From an uncultured Bacteroidaceae bacterium (GTDB lineage: Bacteria > Bacteroidota > Bacteroidia > Bacteroidales > Bacteroidaceae): a DNA stretch of 64,000 nt. Location: NCBI GenBank assembly GCA_904502235.1, contig CAJGDP010000001.1, positions 62,001 to 126,000 on the forward strand, read 5' to 3'. This document shows, one piece after another, positions 25,836 through 35,061 of the stretch (within the stretch, counting starts at the first letter, position 1; each line of letters starts with the position of its first letter). Made by a program: the position numbers and the translations under genes. The notes under the pieces are model-generated. The model had not been told where the DNA came from. It did no database searches and saw only the letters and a list, made by a program, of their open reading frames with translations.

Positions 25836-28800
25836 TTAGAAGTTAACCTTCAGGTTAAGACCGAACTGTCTTGCTGACGGATAGTTGAACACGTCGATAC
25901 CGCCCAAGCCGTTTGCTGTTGACAAAGATACGTCCGGGTCAACTGGAGCTGCCTTGTAAAGGAAGAACAGGTTGCGGCATACGAATGAGAGACTCAAGTT
26001 CTTGTATTCGCCAAAAAGATTACGGAATGTGTAACCGAATGAAAGTTCGCGTAGACGGAAGTTGGTTGCGTTGTAGATGTAGTCCATTGCAGAACTGCTA
26101 CCAACCAATGTGTAGTAGTCTTCAACTGATACAAGGTCGCGACCGTCGTTCAGATACATACCCAAACGTCCATCCTCGGTGTAGATACCGTTCTCTTCTG
26201 CATGTAGACGTGCAGCACCACTGCGCTCTGATGCACCGATTTCGTCGAGATAACCCTCTGTCAAAGAGATTACCTTACCACCGATGCGACCGTTGATGAG
26301 GAAGTAGAGTGAGAAATCCTTGTAAGTGAATGTGTTTGACCAAGAGAGCTGATATGGGCTGTTCAAGTTTCCGGCATATGTCTGGAACTTCTTGTTAGCC
26401 TCGCGAGACTTTAGCTTACCACCTTCTGTTACTTCGATGTAACCACCGTATGCGGGCTTGCCGTTTGTAACATAGATGTCGCCTTTCTTGTGTGCGAGTT
26501 CTGCACCTGCAACAGTAGCGTCTGTTGTATATTTCACCACCTCACCTGTTACAAGCAGGTTGTTCTCGTCGATATACTCTTCAACTACCTTATAGCTGTA
26601 AACATCGCTGTTGTAACGTCTGTAATCTGTTACGTAGATATCGCCGTAGCTACCACCCTTTCTGTAGAGCAACTGAATCTTACCCTCGGCAAGTGATGTT
26701 GACATGTCCTTACTGATACCGTACTGGTCTTTGTATGTCTCAACAATCTTGTTGTGGTTGTAAGAGAAGTTTACGTTTGTCTGCCAACGCCAGTCTTTGT
26801 TCATCTTCCAGTCGTAACCAACAGTAAGTTCAACACCCTGGTTACGGATGATACCGCTGTTTACAGGCTGTGCCTTACCATTCTCACCGGCAATCTCAAG
26901 GTATGAGTTGTGCATTGCAGAGTTGTAGTATGTGATGTCGAATGTTAGGCAGTCGCGCAGGAACTGTGTCTCAAAACCTGTTTCAAAAGACTTGGTCTTC
27001 TCTGGAATTGGAACGAAGAAGTTTCTTGATACGACACCTGCTGTTCCAAGTGCAAGGTTCTGACCGATAGCGTTGAATACGTTGTTAGGAATAGAGTTAC
27101 CTACTTCAGAGTAGCTCAAACGGTATTTTGCATAGTTGAACCATTTTGGCAACTGAACCATGTCGCTGATAATTGCGTTGGCACCGAATCCAAAGTAACC
27201 GTAGCTTTCCTTTGTACCAAGGTATGCAAACTGTTTGAATGGACGATACCAGTCGTGGCGGTAAGAACCGTCAATGAAAACAACATCTTTGAAACCTACC
27301 TGTGCTGTAACAAGTGCTGCCTGGTCCCAGTTAGAACTCTTGCTCTTTGATGTAACACCTGCACCACCGTAGCTTGGCTCGAACATGTTGATTGCATCTG
27401 AAATCTTTGTCACAACACCTTCTGTTGTCATATCAACTGTAGCATTGCCAATATATGTATTGCTGCTGTTGCCTACGAGTGTGTGTCCTACATAACCTGC
27501 CGATGCAGAGAGTGACCAGTCTTCACCGAACTCCTTATTATAAGAGAGCATGTAGTCGGTGTAGATTTCGTTTGTACGGCTGTTGTTTAGATAGTATGTG
27601 CCGTAACGATACATATCTTGTGGACCCCATGTTGAAGCATATGTACCACCTTCGTTCTGATACTTGGTGTGGTCGATAGATACACGTCCCTGCAAGTTCA
27701 ATCCTTCGATAATCTTCAATGTTCCGCTGAATGTAGCAGAGAAACGCTCCTCGTTGGTCTCACCTTTGTTCATGTTGATGAGCCAGTATGGATTGTTGTG
27801 CTGAGGATCCTGGAATGCATACTGCTGCTGTGGACCTGTCAAGAGTACATGACCGAACTCTTTTACAAGTTTGTCGCCATCTTTTCTATAGTAAACCTGG
27901 GTACCTTCACCTTCCTGGTTACCTGATGACCACCATGAGCCTTCTGCGCTGTAGTTCTGCTTGTAGTAATCCATGTCCACATTTCGCGGAGTGGTGTACA
28001 AGTGATAGATTGGGTTACCTACAGTACCACCACCTACACGGTTCTTTGTCTTTGCCTGGTTGTAGTTTGCGTTTACATTCAATGTAACACGGTCCCAAAG
28101 GTGATATGTCTGACGGAATGCAAATGTGTTACGGTTGTAACGGTTTGTCTCAACCATACCAACTGAGTGTGAGTTAGAGTATGATACGTATGTCTGGATT
28201 TTTTCTGTACCACCTGAAACCGACAAAGAGTTGTTTGTGCTGAAGCCCATGCTGTAGAACTCTGCTATATCGTTCTTTGCATAATTGCGAAGATAGGCCT
28301 GCTTGATGTTCTTGCCGTCTTCCTGCTCAAAATATTTCTTATCACCAATATATTCGTGGATGAATGTGTCGTTACCTGTAAGACGCTGTCCCCAGCTGTT
28401 GTAGCTCAATGTTGCGTTACCGAACTTGTCAACAGTGTAACCACCGTAAGAATTCTGCAATGCCGGAGTCATCAATGGAGTATCGAATGTGGTACCGGAG
28501 TTGAATGTAACCTCCATCTTACCTTCTTTACCCTTCTTGGTTGTAATCATGATTACACCGTTAGCAGCACGTGAACCGTAAAGAGCTGCGGCATTCGCAC
28601 CCTTAAGTACGTTCATCGACTCGATATCGTCGGGGTTAATCATTGAAAGGGGGTCACTACCCTCAGATGCTCCTGAGTATGTGATGTTTGCAGCGTCGCT
28701 AACCTGACCGCGGATGCTGTTGGTCATAGGCACACCATCCACAACGATAAGCGGAGCATTTTCACCCATAATAGATTTGTTACCACGCAAGGTGATTTTT

Positions 28801-29333
28801 GATGCACCACCGGCACCTCCGGCACTTGGAGTAATGGTGATACCCGAAATCTTACCTTCGAGTGAATTTACAAGGTTGGCATCGGGAGCCTTCAAAAGGT
28901 CGTCTGCCTTTACGAGCTGTGTAGCATAGGTAAGTGATTTCTCCTTACGCATGATACCCATTGCGGTAACAACAACCTCGTCAAGAGCAGTGCTCTCTTC
29001 CTTCATAACGAACTTGAGGTTCTTACCGTTCCATACTTGGTCGTCACATGTGTAACCCATGAGCTGTACACGGATTTCAGCGCCTTGCTTAACGTTGGCA
29101 AGTTCGAAGTTACCGTCGAAATCAACCATACATGAGTTGGTTGTTCCAACCACGAATACCACTGCTCCGAATACAGGCTCACCGTTCTCATCAATAACGG
29201 TACCCTTTGCTGTGCCGTACTGCTGTTGCTGTACTGCTGTTGCCGCAACTGCATTGGCTGTAGTCATGGCAAATGTTGTTCCCATGATTGCTGCCATCAA
29301 TAGCGATTTCGCAACTAATTTTAGTAGTTTCAT
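25836..29333 (-). CDS. SusC/RagA-family TonB-dependent outer-membrane transporter
   Basis: An 1165-residue protein with a signal peptide, a CarboxypepD-regulatory-like beta domain (about 40-115), a TonB-box-like segment ALDEVVVTA, a plug with LRGNKSIMGENAPLIVVDGVPM-type sequence, and a 22-strand barrel that ends in the aromatic pattern LNLKVNF. There is no N-terminal STN domain, so direct signalling to an anti-sigma factor is unlikely. It imports the glycan bound by its SusD partner using TonB energy. It leads the locus. No hybrid two-component regulator or ECF sigma factor lies next to it. Confidence 0.95.
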   Translation of the reverse strand: MKLLKLVAKSLLMAAIMGTTFAMTTANAVAATAVQQQQYGTAKGTVIDENGEPVFGAVVFVVGTTNSCMVDFDGNFELANVKQGAEIRVQLMGYTCDDQVWNGKNLKFVMKEESTALDEVVVTAMGIMRKEKSLTYATQLVKADDLLKAPDANLVNSLEGKISGITITPSAGGAGGASKITLRGNKSIMGENAPLIVVDGVPMTNSIRGQVSDAANITYSGASEGSDPLSMINPDDIESMNVLKGANAAALYGSRAANGVIMITTKKGKEGKMEVTFNSGTTFDTPLMTPALQNSYGGYTVDKFGNATLSYNSWGQRLTGNDTFIHEYIGDKKYFEQEDGKNIKQAYLRNYAKNDIAEFYSMGFSTNNSLSVSGGTEKIQTYVSYSNSHSVGMVETNRYNRNTFAFRQTYHLWDRVTLNVNANYNQAKTKNRVGGGTVGNPIYHLYTTPRNVDMDYYKQNYSAEGSWWSSGNQEGEGTQVYYRKDGDKLVKEFGHVLLTGPQQQYAFQDPQHNNPYWLINMNKGETNEERFSATFSGTLKIIEGLNLQGRVSIDHTKYQNEGGTYASTWGPQDMYRYGTYYLNNSRTNEIYTDYMLSYNKEFGEDWSLSASAGYVGHTLVGNSSNTYIGNATVDMTTEGVVTKISDAINMFEPSYGGAGVTSKSKSSNWDQAALVTAQVGFKDVVFIDGSYRHDWYRPFKQFAYLGTKESYGYFGFGANAIISDMVQLPKWFNYAKYRLSYSEVGNSIPNNVFNAIGQNLALGTAGVVSRNFFVPIPEKTKSFETGFETQFLRDCLTFDITYYNSAMHNSYLEIAGENGKAQPVNSGIIRNQGVELTVGYDWKMNKDWRWQTNVNFSYNHNKIVETYKDQYGISKDMSTSLAEGKIQLLYRKGGSYGDIYVTDYRRYNSDVYSYKVVEEYIDENNLLVTGEVVKYTTDATVAGAELAHKKGDIYVTNGKPAYGGYIEVTEGGKLKSREANKKFQTYAGNLNSPYQLSWSNTFTYKDFSLYFLINGRIGGKVISLTEGYLDEIGASERSGAARLHAEENGIYTEDGRLGMYLNDGRDLVSVEDYYTLVGSSSAMDYIYNATNFRLRELSFGYTFRNLFGEYKNLSLSFVCRNLFFLYKAAPVDPDVSLSTANGLGGIDVFNYPSARQFGLNLKVNF

Positions 29334-29435
29334 ATAAAATTAATTTAGTTTTTTGGCTCGGGCAAATATCGCATTGCCTTAACCTATGGTTAATGTTGTT
29401 TATATTTGTATAAAATTGTCCTAGCAAACCAGTTT

Positions 29436-29443
29436 CAAAAATA
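29436..29443 (-). promoter_or_regulatory. Possible -7 element upstream of susC
   Basis: The minus strand reads TATTTTTG about 100 nt before the susC ATG, which would leave a leader of that length. No -33 element stands at the usual spacing, which could fit an activator-dependent promoter but could also be chance in AT-rich DNA. Confidence 0.3.
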
Positions 29444-29514
29444 ATAGTTTATTTTTAGATACACCATGTTTTAGGATTTTTTTTCAATTTTTTGTGCAGA
29501 AATTTTCTGTTTGC

Positions 29515-29566
29515 TTAAAAAAATGACAGCAGAGCGGTGGTTGTTTCTCTGCTCTGCTGTCTTTTT
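29515..29566 (-). terminator. Terminator of the korAB operon
   Basis: A perfect 11-bp stem GACAGCAGAGC/GCTCTGCTGTC (29525-29535 and 29551-29561) with a 15-nt loop is flanked by seven A on the left, which is the U-tract for the minus-strand transcript, and by five T on the right. Confidence 0.88.
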
Positions 29567-29595
29567 GATGCTATTCTTAAAATTTGAAAATTTCC

Positions 29596-30600
29596 TTATT
29601 CTATCTCCCAGATCTCGTTGGTTTCGAGCAGTTCGCTGAATGTGTGGTACTGCTTGCTCTCTCTCACCTCTTGGAGCTGTGCGTGCACGGCTTCGTCGTA
29701 AGTGATGGCTTCAACGTCGCGGATTACGCCCAATGCAACGGGGAAGTCGGGACCTTCCATCAGTGCAAGTTTAAGGTGCAGGGTAGTGTCCTTGCAGTGT
29801 GCATCGTGGACAAGAATGTCGTTTTCGGTAATTCCGTTTTCACCGAGTTTTACCACCTTGAGTCCAAAGCCTTCCTGTATGAGTCCATATTCGCGGTTCT
29901 CTCCGAAAATCATCGGTTTGCCATGTTCAAGGTATATGGCGTTCTTTGCGCGACCTTCCTTGGTGTATATGCTCTCGTGTGTGCCGTTGTTGAAGATTAC
30001 GCAGTTCTGCAGAACTTCGGTTACCGAGGCTCCCTTGTGCTGTGCGGCTGCCTTAAGACATGTTACAGTTCCTGCCAAATCTGTCGCTACGCAACGTGCG
30101 AAGAAGTTTCCGCGCGCGCCAAAGCAGAGTTCTGCTGGACGGAACGGGTCCTCAACAGTGCCGTAGGGCGATGATTTGCTCACGAAACCGCGCATGGAGG
30201 TCGGTGAATATTGTCCTTTGGTGAGTCCGTAAATGCGGTTGTTCAACAACACCATGTTCAGGTTTATGTTACGGCGTACTGCATGTATAAAGTGGTTACC
30301 TCCGATTGCCAAGCCGTCGCCGTCGCCCGAAATCTGCCATACGGTCAGATTGGGGTTTGCAACCTTTGCACCGGTTGCAATGGCTGCCGAACGGCCATGG
30401 ATGGTGTGGAAACCGTATGTGTTCATGTAGTAGGGCAGACGTGATGAACAGCCGATACCCGAAATGACTGCAATATCGTGTGGGGCAACGCCCAACTCGC
30501 TCATTGCCTTGTGCAACGAGGCTAGGAATGAATGGTCGCCACAACCCGGACACCAACGTGGTTGTCCGAACTTATAATCTTGTGCTGTATAGTCGCTCAT
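29596..30600 (-). CDS. korB: 2-oxoacid:ferredoxin oxidoreductase beta subunit
   Basis: A 334-residue TPP-binding subunit. WCPGCGDHS (Cys17, Cys20) is the usual start for the KorB type, which lacks the extended ferredoxin-binding cysteines of pyruvate enzymes, and GDGDGLAIGGNHFIHA followed by NNRIYGLTKGQYSPTS forms the TPP-Mg site. With KorA it oxidatively decarboxylates a 2-oxoacid, most likely 2-oxoglutarate, to the acyl-CoA with reduced ferredoxin; in anaerobes it can also run reductively. Its ATG lies 3 nt after the korA stop. Substrate choice between 2-oxoglutarate and branched acids is inferred. Confidence 0.88.
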   Translation of the reverse strand: MSDYTAQDYKFGQPRWCPGCGDHSFLASLHKAMSELGVAPHDIAVISGIGCSSRLPYYMNTYGFHTIHGRSAAIATGAKVANPNLTVWQISGDGDGLAIGGNHFIHAVRRNINLNMVLLNNRIYGLTKGQYSPTSMRGFVSKSSPYGTVEDPFRPAELCFGARGNFFARCVATDLAGTVTCLKAAAQHKGASVTEVLQNCVIFNNGTHESIYTKEGRAKNAIYLEHGKPMIFGENREYGLIQEGFGLKVVKLGENGITENDILVHDAHCKDTTLHLKLALMEGPDFPVALGVIRDVEAITYDEAVHAQLQEVRESKQYHTFSELLETNEIWEIE

Positions 30601-30603
30601 CTC

Positions 30604-32457
30604 TTATTCCTCCATAATTTTAGTGAATGCCTCTACGAGTGTCGCAACGGTGAAGGGCTGTCCTTTCACTTCGTTGAAACGGTGTAGTTTTATATCGCCG
30701 GTCTTTGTCTGCAGGTAGCCTGCGAACTGTCCCATATTCTGTTCTGCCACTACAACTTTCTTGTATTTGCGAAGGATTTCTTCGGTGTTGCGTGGCAATG
30801 GATTGATATACTGGAAATGTGCCAATGCAACCTTCTTGCCTTGGTTGTTCATCTGTTGCATTGCCTCGTAAAGGTGTCCGTATGTGCCACCGAAACCTAC
30901 AATGAGCAGGTCGGCATCCTCGCATCCTTCCACTTGCTGTTCGGGGATGTATTGTGCAATTTTCTCCACTTTTCTTGCACGTGTCTCAACCATGTTGTGG
31001 TGGTTGGCAGGGTCGTTGCTGATTGCTCCTGTTGCTGCGCTCTTCTCCAATCCGCCTATACGGTGTGTGAATCCCGGTGTGCCGGGAACTGCCCAGTAAC
31101 GGACATCGTTTTCGGGATTGCGCTTGTATGGTGTCCAGCCTTCCTGCATTTCAGGTGTAACGTATGGCGGAACGATTGTGGGGTATTGTGCCAATTCGGG
31201 CAATTTCCATGCCGCAGAACCGTTGGCGATGAATGCGTCGGTTAGCAGAATCACCGGAGTCATGTGCTCAAGTGCTATCTTGCAGGCATTGAATGCTGCA
31301 TCAAAACAGTTGGTAGGAGATGTTGCGGCAATTACAGGGATGGGGCTTTCGCCGTTGCGTCCGTAGAGTGCCTGCAACAGGTCGGTCTGTTCACTCTTAG
31401 TGGGCAGACCTGTTGACGGACCGCCACGTTGGACATTGATGATTACAAGTGGCAATTCGGTTATCACGGCAAGGTTTATGGCTTCGCTCTTCAAGCATAC
31501 GCCGGGACCTGATGTAGATGTGCAGGCCAATGCTCCTGCGTAAGCCGCTCCCACAGCCGACGCGCATCCTGCAATCTCATCTTCTGCCTGCATGGTTATT
31601 ACTCCCAGCGATTTGTGTTTTGCAAGTTCGTGCAGAATGTCGGTTGCTGGTGTAATTGGGTATGAACCAAGGAAAAGACGCATGCCGGCTTTCTCGGCGG
31701 CTGCGATAAGACCGTATGCAGTGGCTTTGTTGCCGTTGATGTCCATGTAACGGCCCTTCTTGTTCTCGCTGTAGCTCTTGATGCTGTATGTGTGTGCAAT
31801 GGATGTATGGGTGTTGTGTCCCATGTCGTAACCGGCACGAAGTGCCTTGATGTTTGCATCGGCAACTTCGGGCTTCTTTGCGAATTTTGCACGGAGCATA
31901 TTCTCGGCAAGCGCAAGGTCGCGGTCATATATCCAGCATACGAGTCCCAATGCAACCATGTTCTTGCAACGTACAATGCTCTTGTTGTCGAGTCCGCTAT
32001 CCTTGAGTGTCTCCTGGCAGAGCGATGTTATGGGGCATGGTACCACTTCGCAGGTGATGCCAAGTTCTGCAATGGGGTCCAATGTCTTGAACTCTGCCTT
32101 CTGCAGGTCTTTCTCGGTGAACGAGTCGGTATCTATGATTATCGCACCTGTGGGCTTGCAATGTTTGTGCTGTGTCTTGAGTGCGGCAGGGTTCATTGCT
32201 ATGAGTATGTCGCACTGGTCGCCGGGTGTTAGAATCTTATCGGCTCCGATATGTACCTGGAATCCTGAAACGCCTGTGAGCACGCCTTGCGGTGCACGTA
32301 TGTCGGCAGGGTAGTCGGGGAATGTGCAGATGTCATTTCCCACGGTTGCCGAAATGGTGGAAAATATATTTCCTGCCAATTGCATTCCGTCGCCGGAGTC
32401 GCCCGAGAAGCGGACTACAATCTGGTCAACTGTGTGTGTGTTGTTACTGTTTGCCAT
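30604..32457 (-). CDS. korA: 2-oxoacid:ferredoxin oxidoreductase alpha subunit (gamma-alpha fusion)
   Basis: The 617-residue chain joins a gamma-type domain (1-190; VRFSGDSGDGMQLAG, DYPADIRAPQG) and the alpha domain (from about 210; GSYPITPATDILHELAKH, MQAEDEIAGCASAVGAAYAG, STSGPGVCLKSE, QRGGPSTGLPTKSEQ). This fused form is common in Bacteroidetes. The alpha part binds the 2-oxoacid and CoA. It forms a two-gene operon with korB and works in anaerobic carbon metabolism, linking the TCA branch to ferredoxin. Confidence 0.9.
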   Translation of the reverse strand: MANSNNTHTVDQIVVRFSGDSGDGMQLAGNIFSTISATVGNDICTFPDYPADIRAPQGVLTGVSGFQVHIGADKILTPGDQCDILIAMNPAALKTQHKHCKPTGAIIIDTDSFTEKDLQKAEFKTLDPIAELGITCEVVPCPITSLCQETLKDSGLDNKSIVRCKNMVALGLVCWIYDRDLALAENMLRAKFAKKPEVADANIKALRAGYDMGHNTHTSIAHTYSIKSYSENKKGRYMDINGNKATAYGLIAAAEKAGMRLFLGSYPITPATDILHELAKHKSLGVITMQAEDEIAGCASAVGAAYAGALACTSTSGPGVCLKSEAINLAVITELPLVIINVQRGGPSTGLPTKSEQTDLLQALYGRNGESPIPVIAATSPTNCFDAAFNACKIALEHMTPVILLTDAFIANGSAAWKLPELAQYPTIVPPYVTPEMQEGWTPYKRNPENDVRYWAVPGTPGFTHRIGGLEKSAATGAISNDPANHHNMVETRARKVEKIAQYIPEQQVEGCEDADLLIVGFGGTYGHLYEAMQQMNNQGKKVALAHFQYINPLPRNTEEILRKYKKVVVAEQNMGQFAGYLQTKTGDIKLHRFNEVKGQPFTVATLVEAFTKIMEE

Positions 32458-32520
32458 ATTATGGTTTGTTTGTTGTGCTCAAATTTCGTAAACATTTATG
32501 AAAAGATGAAATATTTATAT

Positions 32521-32557
32521 AAAAAAGTGAGAAAAGACTGCTGCCTTTTCTCACTTT
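32521..32557 (-). terminator. Terminator after the TonB-dependent receptor gene
   Basis: Arms AAAGTGAGAAAAG and CTTTTCTCACTTT pair over 13 bp around an 8-nt loop, 2 nt past the stop codon at 32560. Further A on the left supply the U-tract for the minus-strand transcript. Confidence 0.85.
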
Positions 32558-32559
32558 CT

Positions 32560-35025
32560 TTACATTTCGCCGTAATCGTCGTATCCGCTGCTTGGCATCT
32601 CCTGCGGTTTGCGTTTGGGCATCTTTGCCTTCATGTTACCGAAGTTGTATGTCAGAGTGAAACCGAATGTGCGTCCGCCGTGCGAGTTCTTGCTGTCGCG
32701 GAAGAAACTGTCGTTCACGGTTACCGAATGGCGACTGCGCGAATCCAGAAGGTCGCGGGCATTCAGACTGAGACTCCAGTTCTGGTTGAACGATTTACGC
32801 AAGCCGATGTCGAGCATGTAGTCGGGCTCGCGGTAACCTTGTGCCACAATGCGACGGGCATTGTATCGGCCTGTTATCTGCATTGTTATGCTCCAGGGAA
32901 GTATCACACTTGCAGTCATGCGTGCGTTCCACGAGAAGTTCTCATCAGCCTCTCCTGTAACCTCGTGCCCGTTGATGATGTATTTGAAGGCATCGAGCTT
33001 ATAGTAAAAGAGATTCACGCTTGTTGTCAGGTCGAGTATCTTGAACAGCTTGTTCTTGCCAATAATCTCCAGACCTGCCGACTGTGTCTGTGCGACATTC
33101 TCATGGGTGGTGTAGATTATCCTTCCTTCGTTATAGCTGATGCGTTCTATCACATCGTCGGTGGTGCGGTAGTATGCGCTGAGCGACAGTGTGTGCTTGT
33201 TCCAGTTCTTTATGTAGTTCAGCTCGTATGCATTGGAGTATTCCGGTGTCAGTCCGGGGTTACCATACGAAATGTTTGTTGAGTCGCTGATGTTCTGGAA
33301 ACTGTTGAGCTGTCCTCCCCATGGACGGCGCAGACGACGGGTGTAGTTTGCCTGTATCTCGTGTCCTTCGCTTATCTCATAACTGATGAATGCGCTGGGG
33401 AACAACTTGAAGAAATCCTTGCCGGTAAATGGCTTTGAAGCGTCTTTGTCCTCCCAACCGAGCGAGCGTGTCTGCACGTTCCAGTATTCGCCACGCAGTC
33501 CCAACTGGTACCCGAATTTACCTATTCTGCCCGAATATGTTCCATAAAGGGCATGAGTCTGCTGTTTATAACTGAATTCGTTGTATAGCTTGGTGTCAAT
33601 GTTGGCGTGTGCCTCGTCGGTGTATGTGATTACCGGACTGTTGTCATTGGAAAAGTCTCCCTTGTAACCGGCTTCGATTCGATGATTCTCGCTTATCTTG
33701 TACTGATAATCGAGTTTTATTTCGGTATTGTCGCTTCTGTTCCTGTTGTTCTGGAACTGGTAGCTTCTGGCAGTGTCGGCTGTGGCCGGGTAGATGGTCT
33801 GCTGACGGTATGTGGCTTCGCGTACCTGTTGCCATGAGTGGTGTCCAATAGACAGATCAATGAAATGGCTGTCGCTCCAACGGTGGGTGTAGCCGATTTC
33901 GGCATTGTACATGCGGGGCTTGCCGTTCTGGTCGGTGGTACGTGTCATCAGTTCGGTAGGCTCCATCGGATTGCCGTCGGCATCAAGGCTTCCGCTTTCG
34001 GCTTCAATGTTGCTCTTGTGCTTTCCGCCACCGAACATGCCCATCAGGTTTACGAATACATCGTCATTCTTTGTTATGTGCCATGTTACGCCTGCACGTG
34101 CAAAGATGTTGTTGGGATTATGGTTTCCTGTACTTGTCTGGTCAAGAAACCTCTGTTGTCCGAAGTATTTCGTATGGGTGTATCCTTCGTTCTTGAAACG
34201 CATGTTGCGGTAGTTGAGTCCAAGGTATGCGTCAACCGCACCGCTGCTGTAGTTCGCATTTGCTCCCACATTGAATCCGCCACGAGTGTCTGCTCCTGCC
34301 TGTGCGCTTCCGTAATATCCTGCCTTGCGGTCGCGTTTGAGTATGATGTTGATAATTCCGGCAGTTCCTTCGGGCGAGTGCTTTGCCGAAGGGTTGGTGA
34401 TTACCTCGATTCTCTCTATGGAACCGGCTGGCAACTGTTGCAGGATATCGCCCTGATTGTCGCCTGTGAGTCCGCTTGCTTTGCCGTTTATCCACACGGT
34501 AACGCTCTCGCTGCCACGCAACGATACAGCACCTTCGGTATCCACCTCAACCGAAGGTATATCGGCAAGCACGTCGCTTGCAGTTCCGCCGGTGGAGGCA
34601 ATACTCTGGTCTACGGTGAAGACGCGCTTGTCTATATCAAAGCTCATCTGTGAACGCTGTTCCGTTACCACAACCTCTTTCAGCAGTTTGCGGTCGCTCT
34701 TGAGCTTTATTGTACCGGCATTGCATCTTGCGTTTGTAACGTTGATTTTACGGTCGTCGTTCAGATATCCCACATAAGAGAACTGTACGGTGTATTTTCC
34801 GGCTTTTATGTTCGGCAGTTCAAATGAACCGTTGTCGTCGGTGCTGCAACCTGCTATGGGTGCAGTGTTTCCCTCGGGTATTACGGCAACGGTAACGAAT
34901 CCCAACGGCTCGCCGTTCTCGCCGTCGATTACCTTTCCGTATATACTGCCTGCCTGTTGTGCTCTCATGCTTAATGGCAGAATGAGCAACAGGGAAAAAA
35001 GTGCTGTCTTGATTATTGTCTTCAA
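32560..35025 (-). CDS. TonB-dependent receptor, outer-membrane beta-barrel protein, TTG start
   Basis: An 821-residue protein: signal peptide (MKTIIKTALFSLLLILPL, cleavage after MRAQ), a CarboxypepD-regulatory-like domain (25-110), a plug with LLKEVVVTEQ and VEVDTEGAVSLRGSESVTVWINGK, and a long barrel of the OMP_b-brl_3 type. No SusD partner is adjacent, so it belongs to the smaller receptor class rather than to a utilization locus. The start is TTG; there is no in-frame ATG before residue 20, and the signal peptide requires this start. An efflux operon follows upstream on the same strand after a short gap. The ligand is not known; the TolC-RND neighbours may be independent. Confidence 0.82.
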   Translation of the reverse strand: MKTIIKTALFSLLLILPLSMRAQQAGSIYGKVIDGENGEPLGFVTVAVIPEGNTAPIAGCSTDDNGSFELPNIKAGKYTVQFSYVGYLNDDRKINVTNARCNAGTIKLKSDRKLLKEVVVTEQRSQMSFDIDKRVFTVDQSIASTGGTASDVLADIPSVEVDTEGAVSLRGSESVTVWINGKASGLTGDNQGDILQQLPAGSIERIEVITNPSAKHSPEGTAGIINIILKRDRKAGYYGSAQAGADTRGGFNVGANANYSSGAVDAYLGLNYRNMRFKNEGYTHTKYFGQQRFLDQTSTGNHNPNNIFARAGVTWHITKNDDVFVNLMGMFGGGKHKSNIEAESGSLDADGNPMEPTELMTRTTDQNGKPRMYNAEIGYTHRWSDSHFIDLSIGHHSWQQVREATYRQQTIYPATADTARSYQFQNNRNRSDNTEIKLDYQYKISENHRIEAGYKGDFSNDNSPVITYTDEAHANIDTKLYNEFSYKQQTHALYGTYSGRIGKFGYQLGLRGEYWNVQTRSLGWEDKDASKPFTGKDFFKLFPSAFISYEISEGHEIQANYTRRLRRPWGGQLNSFQNISDSTNISYGNPGLTPEYSNAYELNYIKNWNKHTLSLSAYYRTTDDVIERISYNEGRIIYTTHENVAQTQSAGLEIIGKNKLFKILDLTTSVNLFYYKLDAFKYIINGHEVTGEADENFSWNARMTASVILPWSITMQITGRYNARRIVAQGYREPDYMLDIGLRKSFNQNWSLSLNARDLLDSRSRHSVTVNDSFFRDSKNSHGGRTFGFTLTYNFGNMKAKMPKRKPQEMPSSGYDDYGEM

Positions 35026-35061
35026 TGTATAATATATTATAAGGTTATATATGCGATATCA

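Noticed and set aside
32287..33282. A 331-residue + strand frame crossing korA and the TonB-dependent receptor gene.
   Set aside because: It runs antisense to two genes and through the terminator between them.
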